Positions 14,299 to 23,175 of a stretch of DNA of 37,898 nucleotides are shown in pieces (within the stretch, counting starts at the first letter, position 1; each line of letters begins with the position of its first letter). The notes beneath the pieces are model-generated. The model saw only the letters and a program-made list of their open reading frames with translations. It ran no database searches and had not been told where the DNA came from. The position numbers and the translations under genes are program-made. This DNA comes from a virus. The stretch is taken from the IMG/VR virus record IMGVR_UViG_3300032273_000005, positions 1-37,898 of that record. One strand, given 5' to 3'.

Positions 14299-14998
14299 AC
14301 TAGTTAAGAACCTGCGAGAGGACTTGCAGGACGAACACGAGCCCTACCTCTGGTCCACCAGTGAACTTCTCAGATATATTGACGGCGGTCAGATAGAATT
14401 CTGCCGCCAGGGAATCCCAATATTCGATTCCACTTCCGAAGAAACCTTCCTCACCGTGAGAGAAGGTGACCCCGAACTTCCTTTCAGCGACACCTTCCTG
14501 GATGTCAGGCAAGCCATTGCCCGATACCAGAATGAAGTTGATGGCCCCTATTTTTACCGCACGCTGAAAATCTCCACGCAAGAAAATTCATTGGCGATGA
14601 CTCCCCACTGGCCCCGAGATTATGGAGTCTCCCGCAGAGTTGAAGATCAAATGTTCAGCTCTGGCGAACCTTTTGAAGTTTTCCTGGACTACGACCAGAA
14701 CCTATTACGGCTCGGAAGGATTCCAGATCGAGACTTCGACATTCGCTTATCAGTCGAACGAATCCCCCTGGATATCGTTAACGATTGCGAAGACGAGATC
14801 GAAGTGGCTCGAATGCACCACCCTGCTATTTTGGCTTGGGCCGCCTACATGGCTTTCTTGAGACAAGACAGCGAAACCTTTGATAAGGAAGCGGCCAGCC
14901 GTTTTCTTGGTCAATTCACTGATTACGCTACCCGGTCCAAGGATGAGAAGCTTAAACGACACTCAACTCCCGGAACCGTGAAATATGGGGGCATCTGA
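14276..14998 (+). CDS. Head-tail adaptor (connector) protein
   Basis: 240 aa, starting at GTG 14276 with GAGGA 8 nt upstream, inside the end of the previous gene. The beginning LREDLQDEHEPYLWSTSELL then YIDGGQIEFC is the typical start of phage connector/adaptor proteins ('lr.dL.D...pylWs..El..yi..a'). Later it has AILAWAAYMAFLRQDSETFD, the usual C-terminal helical pair. Such proteins bind under the portal ring and lead into the tail. Its stop overlaps the next gene by one base (TGATG). Confidence 0.8.
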   Translation: MAKTSASELVKNLREDLQDEHEPYLWSTSELLRYIDGGQIEFCRQGIPIFDSTSEETFLTVREGDPELPFSDTFLDVRQAIARYQNEVDGPYFYRTLKISTQENSLAMTPHWPRDYGVSRRVEDQMFSSGEPFEVFLDYDQNLLRLGRIPDRDFDIRLSVERIPLDIVNDCEDEIEVARMHHPAILAWAAYMAFLRQDSETFDKEAASRFLGQFTDYATRSKDEKLKRHSTPGTVKYGGI

Positions 14999-15603
14999 TG
15001 TCGAACTACGTACCGCAGCACGACTTGGTTATCCTCCAGGGCACGACGTTCCGTAAAGCCTTCAATTGGTTTGCCGGTGCACAACAGCGCCGTGGGATCG
15101 AATTGATCACTCCCGGGTTCCCTACCATCATTACCATCACCGGCCACGGCCTGACAATAGGTGCAGTTACACCGATGTCATTGTTCGACATCAAGGGCAT
15201 GCCCCAGTTGAACACCACGGACTGCGAAGCGGTTGAAGCGACCTACGTTACAGACGATACATTCTCTGTACCGATCAATACCATCGGGCGCGAATGGGTC
15301 GACCCTTCGGGCGCGGCTACCTGGTTCGAACCATCCGACATTACAGGCTTCACCGCCCGTATGCAGATCCGACCCGACAAAACTTCTACCGAGGTTATTC
15401 ACGAGCTGACTGATGGCGGTGGAGGGATTACTTTTGACCTTGCCAGCGCGGCGGTCTTGTTAGAAATTGAAGCGGCAGATACGACGCTCTTTGATTTCCG
15501 AACCGCAGTGTACGACCTCGAGGTTATCGGGCCAACTCCGGACTTTCATGTTACACGCCTGGTCGAGGGAGAGGTCTCGCTCGATACCGAGGTAACGAGA
15601 TGA
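14998..15603 (+). CDS. Fibre/baseplate adaptor with inserted FCCH-like domain
   Basis: 201 aa. The outer halves match a common phage beta-sandwich: start LVILQGTTFRKAFNWF, and after residue 110 DITGFTARMQIRPDK, then FRTAVYDLEVIG and [14 protein letters not shown]. Between them, residues about 40-112 hold a distinct small domain (IITITGHGLTIGAV, LNTTDCEAVEATYVTDDTFS) resembling the FCCH-type fold ('HGl..G..v...g..g...lN.....v......tF.v') that some phage tail proteins borrow. The gene is tightly coupled to the collagen fibre downstream, so it probably attaches or chaperones it. Role is by analogy. Confidence 0.7.
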   Translation: MSNYVPQHDLVILQGTTFRKAFNWFAGAQQRRGIELITPGFPTIITITGHGLTIGAVTPMSLFDIKGMPQLNTTDCEAVEATYVTDDTFSVPINTIGREWVDPSGAATWFEPSDITGFTARMQIRPDKTSTEVIHELTDGGGGITFDLASAAVLLEIEAADTTLFDFRTAVYDLEVIGPTPDFHVTRLVEGEVSLDTEVTR

Positions 15604-18014
15604 AAGAACCGATTGGAGGCGTAGTTTACTCGGAAGAGGGTAAAATCCCTGTCATCACTGATGGTGGGAAACCCGCTGGTTACCTTTACTCGCCCCAATC
15701 ACGTACTGCTATAATCACGACATCTCCCGGGCCGGCCGTAGCTGGGCCACAAGGACCTACAGGTTTAACAGGCCCTCAAGGACCGACCGGCGCCCAAGGA
15801 GCAATAGGTATTACGGGAGATACCGGCCCCCAAGGGGTGGGAGGTAGTGATGGCACTGATGGTGCGGCAGGGCCGCAAGGCCCTCAAGGTACGGACGGCA
15901 CGGTCGGCCCACAGGGTCCAGATGGACCGCAAGGGCTCACAGGTGACGCTGGTCCACAAGGAAGCGCTGGCCCACAAGGCACCGCTGGTCTTGATGGGCC
16001 GCAAGGTGCACCCGGCCCACAAGGCGCGGATGGAGTTGAAGGACCCCAGGGACTAGACGGCGCTGACGGCCCGCAAGGCCCGCAAGGCACAATTGGCGCT
16101 GACGGCCCGCAAGGCCCGCAAGGCGTCCAAGGTGCAGAATCTCTGGTACCTGGCCCACAGGGTGACATCGGCGCCAGTGGTATTGCCGGCGAGTTGCCCA
16201 GTGGATATGCAGATACGATCACTCCGGTCGGAACCACTTCCGCTACGCTCGAAGAAACGGGCCTCGAGGCTTCTGTAACACTGGAAGGGCCCGCTAAGAT
16301 CGCGGCCTTCGCTTCTTTCGAACTTGCCACACAAGGCGGCGGTGGATCCGCTAGCGTTATCGCCCTGGCACTTGAGATCGACGGCGTTGTCCACGACGAG
16401 GTACAGCGTTACTTATCCGGTACGAATGACCAGGGCATCGGCACAATTGTCCACCGTTCTTCTGACACGCTGTTCCCTGCGGGAACGTACACGGCTAAGC
16501 TACTGTTCCGACGTGTATCTGGATCAGTGACTCCTGGTATCAACGTTGCCGATCTGCTGGTGCTTGGGTTACAAGGTGCCGTTGGTCCGCAAGGCCCGGA
16601 TGGAGCACAAGGCGTAGATGGCGCACAAGGCGCGGATGGCGCACAAGGCGCGGATGGCGCACAAGGCGCGGATGGCGCACAAGGTGATACCGGCGCACAA
16701 GGCGCACCAGGCCCACAAGGTAATGACGGTGCATTAGGCCCGCAAGGTGTGGACGGTGCACAGGGCGCTGCCGGAGCCGATGGCCCACAGGGCGCTGACG
16801 GAGCTGATGGCCCACAGGGCGCTGACGGAGCCGATGGTCCGCAAGGTAACGACGGAGCGCAAGGCGATATTGGCCCACAAGGCCCTCAAGGTGCGGATGG
16901 TTCCAGCACGCCGTTAACCGGCACAATTACCAAGATACTCGATGTCGGCGAAGATTTTGATACGCCGGCCGAGATGATGGCCTGGCTTAATGAAACCAAA
17001 TTTGCCGACGCTCGAATTATCATTAATGTCGGTGTCGGCGCTTATTCATGGCCCGCTGATGTTGGGCATACTCTGGATTATCCGGGTGTCCGAAAGATTA
17101 GCTTCATAGGTTCGGGTACCGCTACCTGCACCTGGAATTTTCCCTACACCGTAACCTCTCTAGCGCCCTTCAATATCAGGGGGATGTTCGTTGATTTCAG
17201 CGGCATCACGTTCATGAATAGTTTGGCGAATGTCGGCTGGTTGACCGAGATACACGCTGGATCCTGGGTCCGGTGGATATCGTGCAACATAAACGCCTTC
17301 CCTTCCGTTGGGTATGTTTATGGTTCCCGGGTTTACATGAGCAACGTTCTGCACATCTCTGATCCCGGCGGGTTTGATGCAGTGTTCAATCTCAGCGACC
17401 AGTCTTATTGCCGCCTGGTAGGAGGCAATGTGTTCAGCGGCCTGACAAATGGCTGGTGCGCATTTTACGTTGAGCATGGCAGCACGGTTGAATGCCAGGG
17501 GTCAAACTCGATTACGGGTTACGATCTCGGCTTCGATGTGAGCAAACAATATTACATCTTGCAGCGTGGGACACTCACATTTACTTCCGTCAATACGAAC
17601 TACCCCTCACCAATGAACGAGATTCAAGGGGACGGTAGCTATGTCACGGACGGAAACCTGGATTACAACGGGGTAAAAAGTAAGTCGATCATTATCGAGG
17701 ACCCGGGCGCCAGTGAAGACTTGAGTTTCCTTTTCACTGACAAGGCGATCACGCTCACAAAAATGCGAGCGATATTAACGGGCAGTGCAACACCCTCTGT
17801 TACCTGGACCGTGCGACATGGCACGGATCGTTCGGGGGCAGGGGCCGAAGCTGTGACAGGCGGAACGGTCACGACTGAAACGACAACAGGTTCCGATGTA
17901 ACCAGCTTTGATGATGATACTATCGTTGCTGATTCACACGTATGGATCGAAACAACAGCACAAAGTGGTACTGTTGATTCGATCATAATCACGTTATTCT
18001 ATACCGAGGACTAA
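15600..18014 (+). CDS. Collagen-repeat tail fibre
   Basis: 804 aa; the start overlaps the previous stop (ATGA). Residues 1-42 form a small N-terminal anchor. Residues 43-192 and 325-434 are Gly-X-Y collagen repeats rich in GPQGxxG and GAQGAD, which form triple helices. A globular beta domain of about 125 residues (197-322) separates them. Residues 440-690 look like a beta-helix (repeated short strands with Asn/Gly turns), and the last 110 residues form a separate beta-rich tip ending IITLFYTED. It is probably a trimeric, surface-exposed receptor-binding fibre. DNA-level tandem repeats occur in the second collagen block. Confidence 0.9.
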   Translation: MKEPIGGVVYSEEGKIPVITDGGKPAGYLYSPQSRTAIITTSPGPAVAGPQGPTGLTGPQGPTGAQGAIGITGDTGPQGVGGSDGTDGAAGPQGPQGTDGTVGPQGPDGPQGLTGDAGPQGSAGPQGTAGLDGPQGAPGPQGADGVEGPQGLDGADGPQGPQGTIGADGPQGPQGVQGAESLVPGPQGDIGASGIAGELPSGYADTITPVGTTSATLEETGLEASVTLEGPAKIAAFASFELATQGGGGSASVIALALEIDGVVHDEVQRYLSGTNDQGIGTIVHRSSDTLFPAGTYTAKLLFRRVSGSVTPGINVADLLVLGLQGAVGPQGPDGAQGVDGAQGADGAQGADGAQGADGAQGDTGAQGAPGPQGNDGALGPQGVDGAQGAAGADGPQGADGADGPQGADGADGPQGNDGAQGDIGPQGPQGADGSSTPLTGTITKILDVGEDFDTPAEMMAWLNETKFADARIIINVGVGAYSWPADVGHTLDYPGVRKISFIGSGTATCTWNFPYTVTSLAPFNIRGMFVDFSGITFMNSLANVGWLTEIHAGSWVRWISCNINAFPSVGYVYGSRVYMSNVLHISDPGGFDAVFNLSDQSYCRLVGGNVFSGLTNGWCAFYVEHGSTVECQGSNSITGYDLGFDVSKQYYILQRGTLTFTSVNTNYPSPMNEIQGDGSYVTDGNLDYNGVKSKSIIIEDPGASEDLSFLFTDKAITLTKMRAILTGSATPSVTWTVRHGTDRSGAGAEAVTGGTVTTETTTGSDVTSFDDDTIVADSHVWIETTAQSGTVDSIIITLFYTED
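16603..16684 (+). repeat. 18-bp tandem repeat in the second collagen block
   Basis: The unit GCGCACAAGGCGCGGATG occurs three times exactly at 16621, 16639 and 16657, with a partial copy at 16675 and a diverged copy at 16603. It encodes Gly-Ala-Gln-Gly-Ala-Asp. Slippage here would lengthen or shorten the fibre in steps of six residues without a frameshift. Confidence 0.9.
16779..16841 (+). repeat. 27-bp tandem repeat in the second collagen block
   Basis: A 27-bp unit beginning GATGGCCCACAGGGCGCTGA starts at 16779 and 16806, with one base different near its end, and a third diverged partial copy starts at 16833. It encodes nine collagen residues, so copy change keeps the frame and the Gly-X-Y register. 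Confidence 0.85.
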
Positions 18015-18027
18015 AAGGAGATTTACA

Positions 18028-18504
18028 ATGGCACAAGGTGACGTAGTCGTATTTGACAGCTTTATCAAATACATGATGATGGGTACGGTAGAAGGTGTGT
18101 TTGATTTTGGCGACACGACACCTGATACCATTATGTGCGCGATCGTGAGTAATGCCACGGTACCGACCGCAACAACCGCTGACCCTTGCTGGGGTAGTGG
18201 TGGTACCACAAACTTTGCTACCAACGAACAGACGGGTACCAACTACCCGGCTGGTGGCAGGGAATGTACTGTAGCCAATGTCACCGATAACGCTGGCGTT
18301 ATCGAGCTTGATTTTGGCAATCCAGCAGTGTGGTCACAGAACGCCGGTAACCCGACAACTTGTTACTACGGGATCATCTATGATGATACGACAGCGAACA
18401 AGAATTGCATCGGGTATGTCGACCTCGGCGCGGTGTTTGACGCAACCACCGGTGATCTCACGATCACATGGGGAACCCCGTTCTGCACGATTGACCAGGC
18501 TTAA
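18028..18504 (+). CDS. Tail fibre-associated structural protein
   Basis: 158 aa with AAGGAG before the ATG. It begins MAQGDVVVFDSFIKYMMMGT, then DTTPDTIMCAIVSNATVP, and later YPAGGRECTVANVT and WSQNAGNPTTCYYGIIYDD. This order (GDvvvFd..., D.i...iv.n, Y.aGG, w...ag.....giiYd) matches a widespread family of small beta-sandwich phage proteins encoded beside tail fibres. The exact role (fibre tip, hinge or assembly factor) is not known. A terminator follows. Confidence 0.65.
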   Translation: MAQGDVVVFDSFIKYMMMGTVEGVFDFGDTTPDTIMCAIVSNATVPTATTADPCWGSGGTTNFATNEQTGTNYPAGGRECTVANVTDNAGVIELDFGNPAVWSQNAGNPTTCYYGIIYDDTTANKNCIGYVDLGAVFDATTGDLTITWGTPFCTIDQA

Positions 18505-18510
18505 TGGTTT

Positions 18511-18549
18511 AAAGCCCTCGGGGACCTCCCAGGAAACTGGGGGCTTTTT
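18511..18549 (+). terminator. Intrinsic terminator after the fibre operon
   Basis: AAAGCCC pairs with GGGCTTT (7 bp), an inner CCCA/TGGG can extend the structure, and TTTTT follows at 18545-18549. It lies 6 nt after the stop of the 158-aa gene and only 7 nt before the next start codon. Confidence 0.8.
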
Positions 18550-18556
18550 CTAGCCC

Positions 18557-21500
18557 ATGGCAATTGTCCGCGAAAGTTATGTTTTCTCCGGTACTAACGG
18601 AGCAACGGCAAGCAGTCTTTCGCTTACTGCTCCCTCCGGTAATACGGTAGGAGAACTTCTGGTCATCGCTGTAATGAGCGATGATACGGGTCCTGCGGAC
18701 GAATTTTCGATCAACAGCACCAACCACCCTGGTTGGTTCAAACTGGACGAAGCAGGATCCACTTCTAACGAAGGCACTCACTGTGCCATCTTCTATAAAA
18801 GATGTACGGCAACTGAGACCGGGGCCCATTCCATAACGGTTGATGCGGCTTCCAGCGATGAAATGATGGGCTGGTACTGCCGTTTCTCAGGGGCTTCGGC
18901 AGTTGGGGCTATGTTCGATACGTCCGAAACGGACGTCATTACTAAGGCCCCGTCTACCTCTTTTAAACTTTCTACTCAGCTCAACATCCTTACCGAGAAT
19001 ACAGCCCTCTTCATCTGCGGTGCGGGTGACGGTGGCGATACCCATCCAATGGGTATCTCTGACACGGCCGGCTTGGGTTCAAATGTTGTCGCCAATCGAT
19101 CGGGTACAACCGGTAACGATGTAGCGGGCGTTATGAGTTACCAGACATACGCCAACACCGGTTATCCGGGCGATGTCAGTTGCTCATTGAGTGCCAACGA
19201 CGGTTCTTCGTGGCTCATTGCTCACATGTTGCCGGCGCCTCCGAATATTCCTCGGACGGTAACAGGCTCCACGGTAGTCGTCGAAATAGACGGTACGAAT
19301 CATCCCGCTACTGTTTCTAGGGGCGTAACGAGAAACGTTAATTGTGCCACTGCTGTCATCGAAGTTGACGGCACAAGTAACCCCGCAACAGTCACCATCA
19401 ACAACTCGCGGCGCATCGAGCCCGGCGTACATCCGATCCTTGAAGGCTGCCTTGTTTGGTTCGACCTGGACGAGGCCGCGGGGAATGACAGAGCCGATTC
19501 ACATACTTCCGGCCTTGTTATCACTGAGCAACTGGGCACCGTAGCTTCAAATCCCAGCGACCTGGATCCTGCGCTTGGAAACATGGCTACGTTTTTGGAT
19601 GAAAACGATAACCATTATTTAGCCCATGAGAGCGCTAGTGGAACCGTGCTCGATCGCCAGGGGCACAGTACTTTTACACTTTCTGTTCGTGCCCGTAGAA
19701 CTTCGACCAATGTAGAAGAAAGAGGTATCGTCGGTTACGGCGGTAATCCTTATGGCCAGTACACCCTGATGTGGGGTTTCGGGGCCGACAACGAAAACCT
19801 TGCCTGGTTCATTGATGATGATCTCGGCGGCCCTGCTTTTATTCGCTGGAACGGTGCAGCTCAACAGATCGATACCTGGTATCACATCCTGGCATGGTAC
19901 GACGCTGAAAACGACAAGATCGGCATGCTGGTCGATGACATACTCCCTGTCCGAGAAGGGACAGCGGGTGCCGGAGGACTGGATACTGCAGGCACACTGA
20001 ACTGGTGTTTAGGGCGGTCTACGCAGAATTCCGGCGGCACTGGTATGAGTGGCGACGTCGATCAGTTCATTATGTGGGACAGGATTCTCACAGCCGATGA
20101 ACGGACTTATGTCAACACTCTCAAATCTTACCCAAACGTCCAGGTCAAGCTGTTTCTAAAACCGAACCCGGCTACGGTCATCAAAGGCCGCGTGGTTATC
20201 GCCGACACGGTTGTTATCGAGGTCGATGGAACCAATCATCCGGCTACGGTTGAGACGTCTTCGAATGATCCCCGGGTTGTTACCGGCACAACAGCATCCG
20301 TCACATTCGACGGTACCAATTACCCGGCTACGATTAAAACGGATCGCGGAGTCCTCGGCAAAGTAGCCAAAATATCCGTCGAAATCAGCACCGGAGCAAT
20401 CGTCAATACGACTTATGTCGATGGTGGCACTGTTGTTGAAGACCCGCTGGGCGACTGGATCAATGAGTCGCAAGCGGTTGATGGCCTGACCGCAACGGGC
20501 TCAACCAACGTTACCGGACAAGCCCCCGGAGATATTGGCCCCTTAAAACTGGAAGGCCTGGCCGTTGTTCCTGAAACAGGTAAAGCCCTGCGTATTGTTA
20601 AAGCGCGGATTCATGGCTATGCGACTGGTATCAACGGAACGACCTATTCGGTAGAAGTAAAGGTTTTCTCTGATAGCGAATTACTCGATACCCTTTTAAT
20701 CACAGACGAAGCCTCTGCGGTATGGTCTACACCGCTGTCGAACTTGACCAAGCCGGCCAATGGCTGGACCTGGGAAAAGTTTGCAGCGCTTAATTTTGAA
20801 GTTCGCGCACTCGGTTCGGGTGGATCTCCAGAACCCGCTGTCAGTATCAACGTCATCGAGGTCGAATCGACTCACGGTTCTGGAACGATACCACCCGTTG
20901 TAAATATTCCTCGGAATGTAGACGGCGCAACCGTGGTGGTAGAACTTACCAGCACGGGTGCCGTTAACAAAGCGCGAACGGTTGTTTGTTCAACCGAAGT
21001 CCTGCACCTGGTCGGATCGACTCTACCGGCCACAGTGAACAGGACACGCGGCGTAATCTGCGAAACAGAGGCCGTTACGGTGACTACGGCTCCTGCTGTA
21101 GTCAATAAGACTCGGTTCCCCATCGCCGATGCGGCAATTATCACGCTGACACCGAATGCGGCCGAAGTAAACACCGAACGAATCCTCCTGGGTGTAACCG
21201 AAGTCGTATCGCTGTCTCCGAATACAGCGAATGTAAAAGCAGACCGTAATGTCAATTGTGCCCCCGCATCAGTCACAGTCACCGGCACCCTTTCTACTGT
21301 TAACCAAGGCCGCTTGGTTACCGGCGCAACCCAGGAATTAATACTCACTCCGAGCAGTGCGAACCTCAATATTTCAAGAGGCGTCATCTGCGAATCGGCA
21401 TCGGTTGTTTTCACCCCAACCTTCTCTCTTATTTCGGTCGGGGCAAATCTCGATGTATTTGGTTACGTTGAAGTACTTGAGCTTGATACGACTTCTTACC

Positions 21501-22231
21501 CCGCATCGGTAAATACTTCGCGGAATGTTATTTGCGCAACCGAAGAAGTTACGATAGACGGCAGTAATTATCCGGCGCTCGTTGCTTTCCCGAGGGTTAT
21601 AACAGGGCTCACAGTAGCCCTTGATGTTGACGGTACCAATCTCCCCGCTACCGTAGCCGCTTCGAGGGGCGTAAACTGCGCTACGGAAAACATCACCCTG
21701 GTTTCTACGGGAGAGGTTAATCGAGGACGCGGAGCGCAAGCTGAAAGTGAGGCAGTAAGCTTCACAGGAAATGCGGCAACGGTTAACAGTTCTCGTGTTG
21801 TTACAGGTGCCCCGGTTGTTGTAACAGTCACTCCTAGCGGGGCGATCGTTAATCCCACCAGGGGGATTATTTGCGCACCAGCCTCCGTAGTCGTTACGAC
21901 AAACCAGGCGACGGTGATCGCAGGGGTTAATCGAGAAGTAAACGCCACGACGGCCGCAATTACTCTAGGAGCAAACGATGCCCAAACAAACAAATCGCGT
22001 GGTGCACTTGCCAACTCAGAAAGTGTACTTATCACAGGCACGTTATCAAACGTGCAACGAAACCATCGAGCTGCAGGCGAAACCCAAAGTATCGTCTTCA
22101 CGGAAGGTGCAGCAAACGTCAACCTGTCGCGCAACGTTTCATGCGCGACGGAAGTAATTGGGATCCACGGGAATACGGCTACCGTCGAGAAGACACTCAC
22201 TGTTGTAAGAAGGGTAATTGTAGTCACCTAA
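18557..22231 (+). CDS. Giant beta-repeat adhesin with LamG-like domain
   Basis: 1224 aa. Residues 1-225 form a beta-sandwich-like head (VGELLVIAVMSDDTGPAD). Residues about 296-525 look like a LamG/concanavalin-type lectin fold (LVWFDLDEAAGNDRADSH, FTLSVRAR, WYHILAWYDAENDKIGMLVD). Segments at about 228-285 and 535-580, and almost all of 820-1220, consist of 20-25-residue repeats of the form 'R-x-V-x-C-A-T-x-x-V-x-V-D-G-x-x-x-P-A-T-V-N'. The likely job is host-surface carbohydrate binding by a tail appendage. The ATG lies just after a terminator and has no SD, so expression depends on read-through or an unseen promoter. LamG and repeat calls are by eye. Confidence 0.8.
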   Translation: MAIVRESYVFSGTNGATASSLSLTAPSGNTVGELLVIAVMSDDTGPADEFSINSTNHPGWFKLDEAGSTSNEGTHCAIFYKRCTATETGAHSITVDAASSDEMMGWYCRFSGASAVGAMFDTSETDVITKAPSTSFKLSTQLNILTENTALFICGAGDGGDTHPMGISDTAGLGSNVVANRSGTTGNDVAGVMSYQTYANTGYPGDVSCSLSANDGSSWLIAHMLPAPPNIPRTVTGSTVVVEIDGTNHPATVSRGVTRNVNCATAVIEVDGTSNPATVTINNSRRIEPGVHPILEGCLVWFDLDEAAGNDRADSHTSGLVITEQLGTVASNPSDLDPALGNMATFLDENDNHYLAHESASGTVLDRQGHSTFTLSVRARRTSTNVEERGIVGYGGNPYGQYTLMWGFGADNENLAWFIDDDLGGPAFIRWNGAAQQIDTWYHILAWYDAENDKIGMLVDDILPVREGTAGAGGLDTAGTLNWCLGRSTQNSGGTGMSGDVDQFIMWDRILTADERTYVNTLKSYPNVQVKLFLKPNPATVIKGRVVIADTVVIEVDGTNHPATVETSSNDPRVVTGTTASVTFDGTNYPATIKTDRGVLGKVAKISVEISTGAIVNTTYVDGGTVVEDPLGDWINESQAVDGLTATGSTNVTGQAPGDIGPLKLEGLAVVPETGKALRIVKARIHGYATGINGTTYSVEVKVFSDSELLDTLLITDEASAVWSTPLSNLTKPANGWTWEKFAALNFEVRALGSGGSPEPAVSINVIEVESTHGSGTIPPVVNIPRNVDGATVVVELTSTGAVNKARTVVCSTEVLHLVGSTLPATVNRTRGVICETEAVTVTTAPAVVNKTRFPIADAAIITLTPNAAEVNTERILLGVTEVVSLSPNTANVKADRNVNCAPASVTVTGTLSTVNQGRLVTGATQELILTPSSANLNISRGVICESASVVFTPTFSLISVGANLDVFGYVEVLELDTTSYPASVNTSRNVICATEEVTIDGSNYPALVAFPRVITGLTVALDVDGTNLPATVAASRGVNCATENITLVSTGEVNRGRGAQAESEAVSFTGNAATVNSSRVVTGAPVVVTVTPSGAIVNPTRGIICAPASVVVTTNQATVIAGVNREVNATTAAITLGANDAQTNKSRGALANSESVLITGTLSNVQRNHRAAGETQSIVFTEGAANVNLSRNVSCATEVIGIHGNTATVEKTLTVVRRVIVVT

Positions 22232-22241
22232 ATAGACAATT

Positions 22242-22269
22242 TTGTCTAAAGGTTTCTTGGTAGGATACT
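22242..22269 (+). promoter_or_regulatory. Candidate promoter before the lysis cassette
   Basis: TTGTCT (22242) and GATACT (22264) are spaced 16 bp apart, each 4 of 6 to sigma70 consensus, 22 nt upstream of the first lysis-region ATG. TTGTCT forms part of a small palindrome TAGACAA-TT-TTGTCTA (22233-22248). The match is weak to moderate. Confidence 0.25.
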
Positions 22270-22290
22270 CAAGGGATACAAGGAATCGAC

Positions 22291-22605
22291 ATGGCAAACG
22301 GAAATGGAAATGGAAACGGGAATGGAATCACCGGGGTAATGAGCCCAGCAAAGCTGCTCACACTCTTTATGACGATGATCGTCATTTCCAATGGGGTAAT
22401 GTTTTGGGCTATCGACAAATTGGATGATAGAATTACAGAACGCTCGGGAGACAGGTACTATAAGAGGGATGCTGATGCGCATGCGGCTTTAATTGACCAG
22501 CGGTTCAGCAACATCGAATTTAGGTTTTCTCGCAATGAAGAAAAAATTCAAGAATGCCATGACTACATGAAGGAACATGATGACGATGAGCACAGCAACA
22601 AATAA
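22291..22605 (+). CDS. Single-pass membrane protein with coiled coil (lysis-region)
   Basis: 104 aa with AAGGAATCGAC before the ATG. After a low-complexity Asn-Gly run (NGNGNGNGNG) at residues 3-12, residues 18-42 form a membrane helix (MSPAKLLTLFMTMIVISNGV and on). The rest is a charged coiled coil (DDRITERSGDRYYKRDAD and on) ending in acidic His-rich residues. This build is common in phage proteins beside endolysins, sometimes annotated as holin-like or tail-associated. The exact role is unknown. The NG run is encoded by six-base GGAAAT-type repeats. Confidence 0.75.
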   Translation: MANGNGNGNGNGITGVMSPAKLLTLFMTMIVISNGVMFWAIDKLDDRITERSGDRYYKRDADAHAALIDQRFSNIEFRFSRNEEKIQECHDYMKEHDDDEHSNK

Positions 22606-22689
22606 AAGAATACGTGCCAGATGAATGCGGTTTTAAAGGGTACGTGGCCGGCCCTCGACCAAGACGGTCATGAGGTAGGAGAACCACCT

Positions 22690-22785
22690 ATGCTTATCCA
22701 AGGAAAGGTGAATTATGCGGTCGGATTTTGGATCGTTGTATTCGTAGCTCAGTTGGTGGCAGTGGTGGCCCGCGTCCTTTCGTGA
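22690..22785 (+). CDS. 31-aa transmembrane peptide overlapping the endolysin start (possible holin)
   Basis: Reads MLIQGKVNYAVGFWIVVFVA followed by QLVAVVARVLS, a single strong membrane helix. AGGAG lies 8 nt before this ATG. The same frame is open upstream to an ATG at 22621 with no SD, giving a 54-aa form with a soluble extension of 23 residues. The stop TGA overlaps the GTG of the endolysin (GTGA), so the two are probably coupled. Position and shape suit a pinholin-type or regulatory lysis peptide. Two nested starts recall holin/antiholin dual-start genes, but that is inference. Confidence 0.6.
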   Translation: MLIQGKVNYAVGFWIVVFVAQLVAVVARVLS

Positions 22786-23123
22786 AGTTAGGAAAAAAAC
22801 AAGAACTGTTCATGAGGTTATTGCCTCGCTTGATTGATAAAGCCCATAAACTGGGGTTTGAAATCAGGGGAGGTGACCTCTTCCGAGATCCGCGTGCCTT
22901 TGGTGCCATGGGAGTTAAGGGGCCTTACGGGAATAAATATAGCTGCCATAAAATGAAGCTCGCCATCGACCTGAATCTGTTTAAAGATGGTGAGTTCATT
23001 GAGACTACAGAGGGGCATCAAGAGTTGGGGGAATGGTGGGAAGAACAAGATATTTGGACTTGTTGGGGAGGCCGTTTTGGGGACGGCAACCATTACTCTA
23101 TTACCCACCAGGGTTCAAAGTAA
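22782..23123 (+). CDS. M15-family peptidase endolysin (L-Ala-D-Glu type)
   Basis: 113 aa from GTG 22782, overlapping the stop of the small membrane ORF. The frame continues upstream to a TTG at 22728, but the extra residues (glycine-rich, no SD) read poorly. Zinc-site motifs are SCHKMKLAID (H56, D63) and WGGRFGDGNHYS (D101, H104), the M15_4/VanY pattern seen in T5-like endolysins. It should cut the L-Ala-D-Glu peptide bond in peptidoglycan. There is no signal peptide, so export depends on a holin. It lies upstream of the spanin genes in a lysis cluster. Confidence 0.9.
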   Translation: MKLGKKQELFMRLLPRLIDKAHKLGFEIRGGDLFRDPRAFGAMGVKGPYGNKYSCHKMKLAIDLNLFKDGEFIETTEGHQELGEWWEEQDIWTCWGGRFGDGNHYSITHQGSK

Positions 23124-23175
23124 CGTGTACGGCTGTCACGGTGAAATAACAGCCCCTTTGTAAGAGGATAGTATT

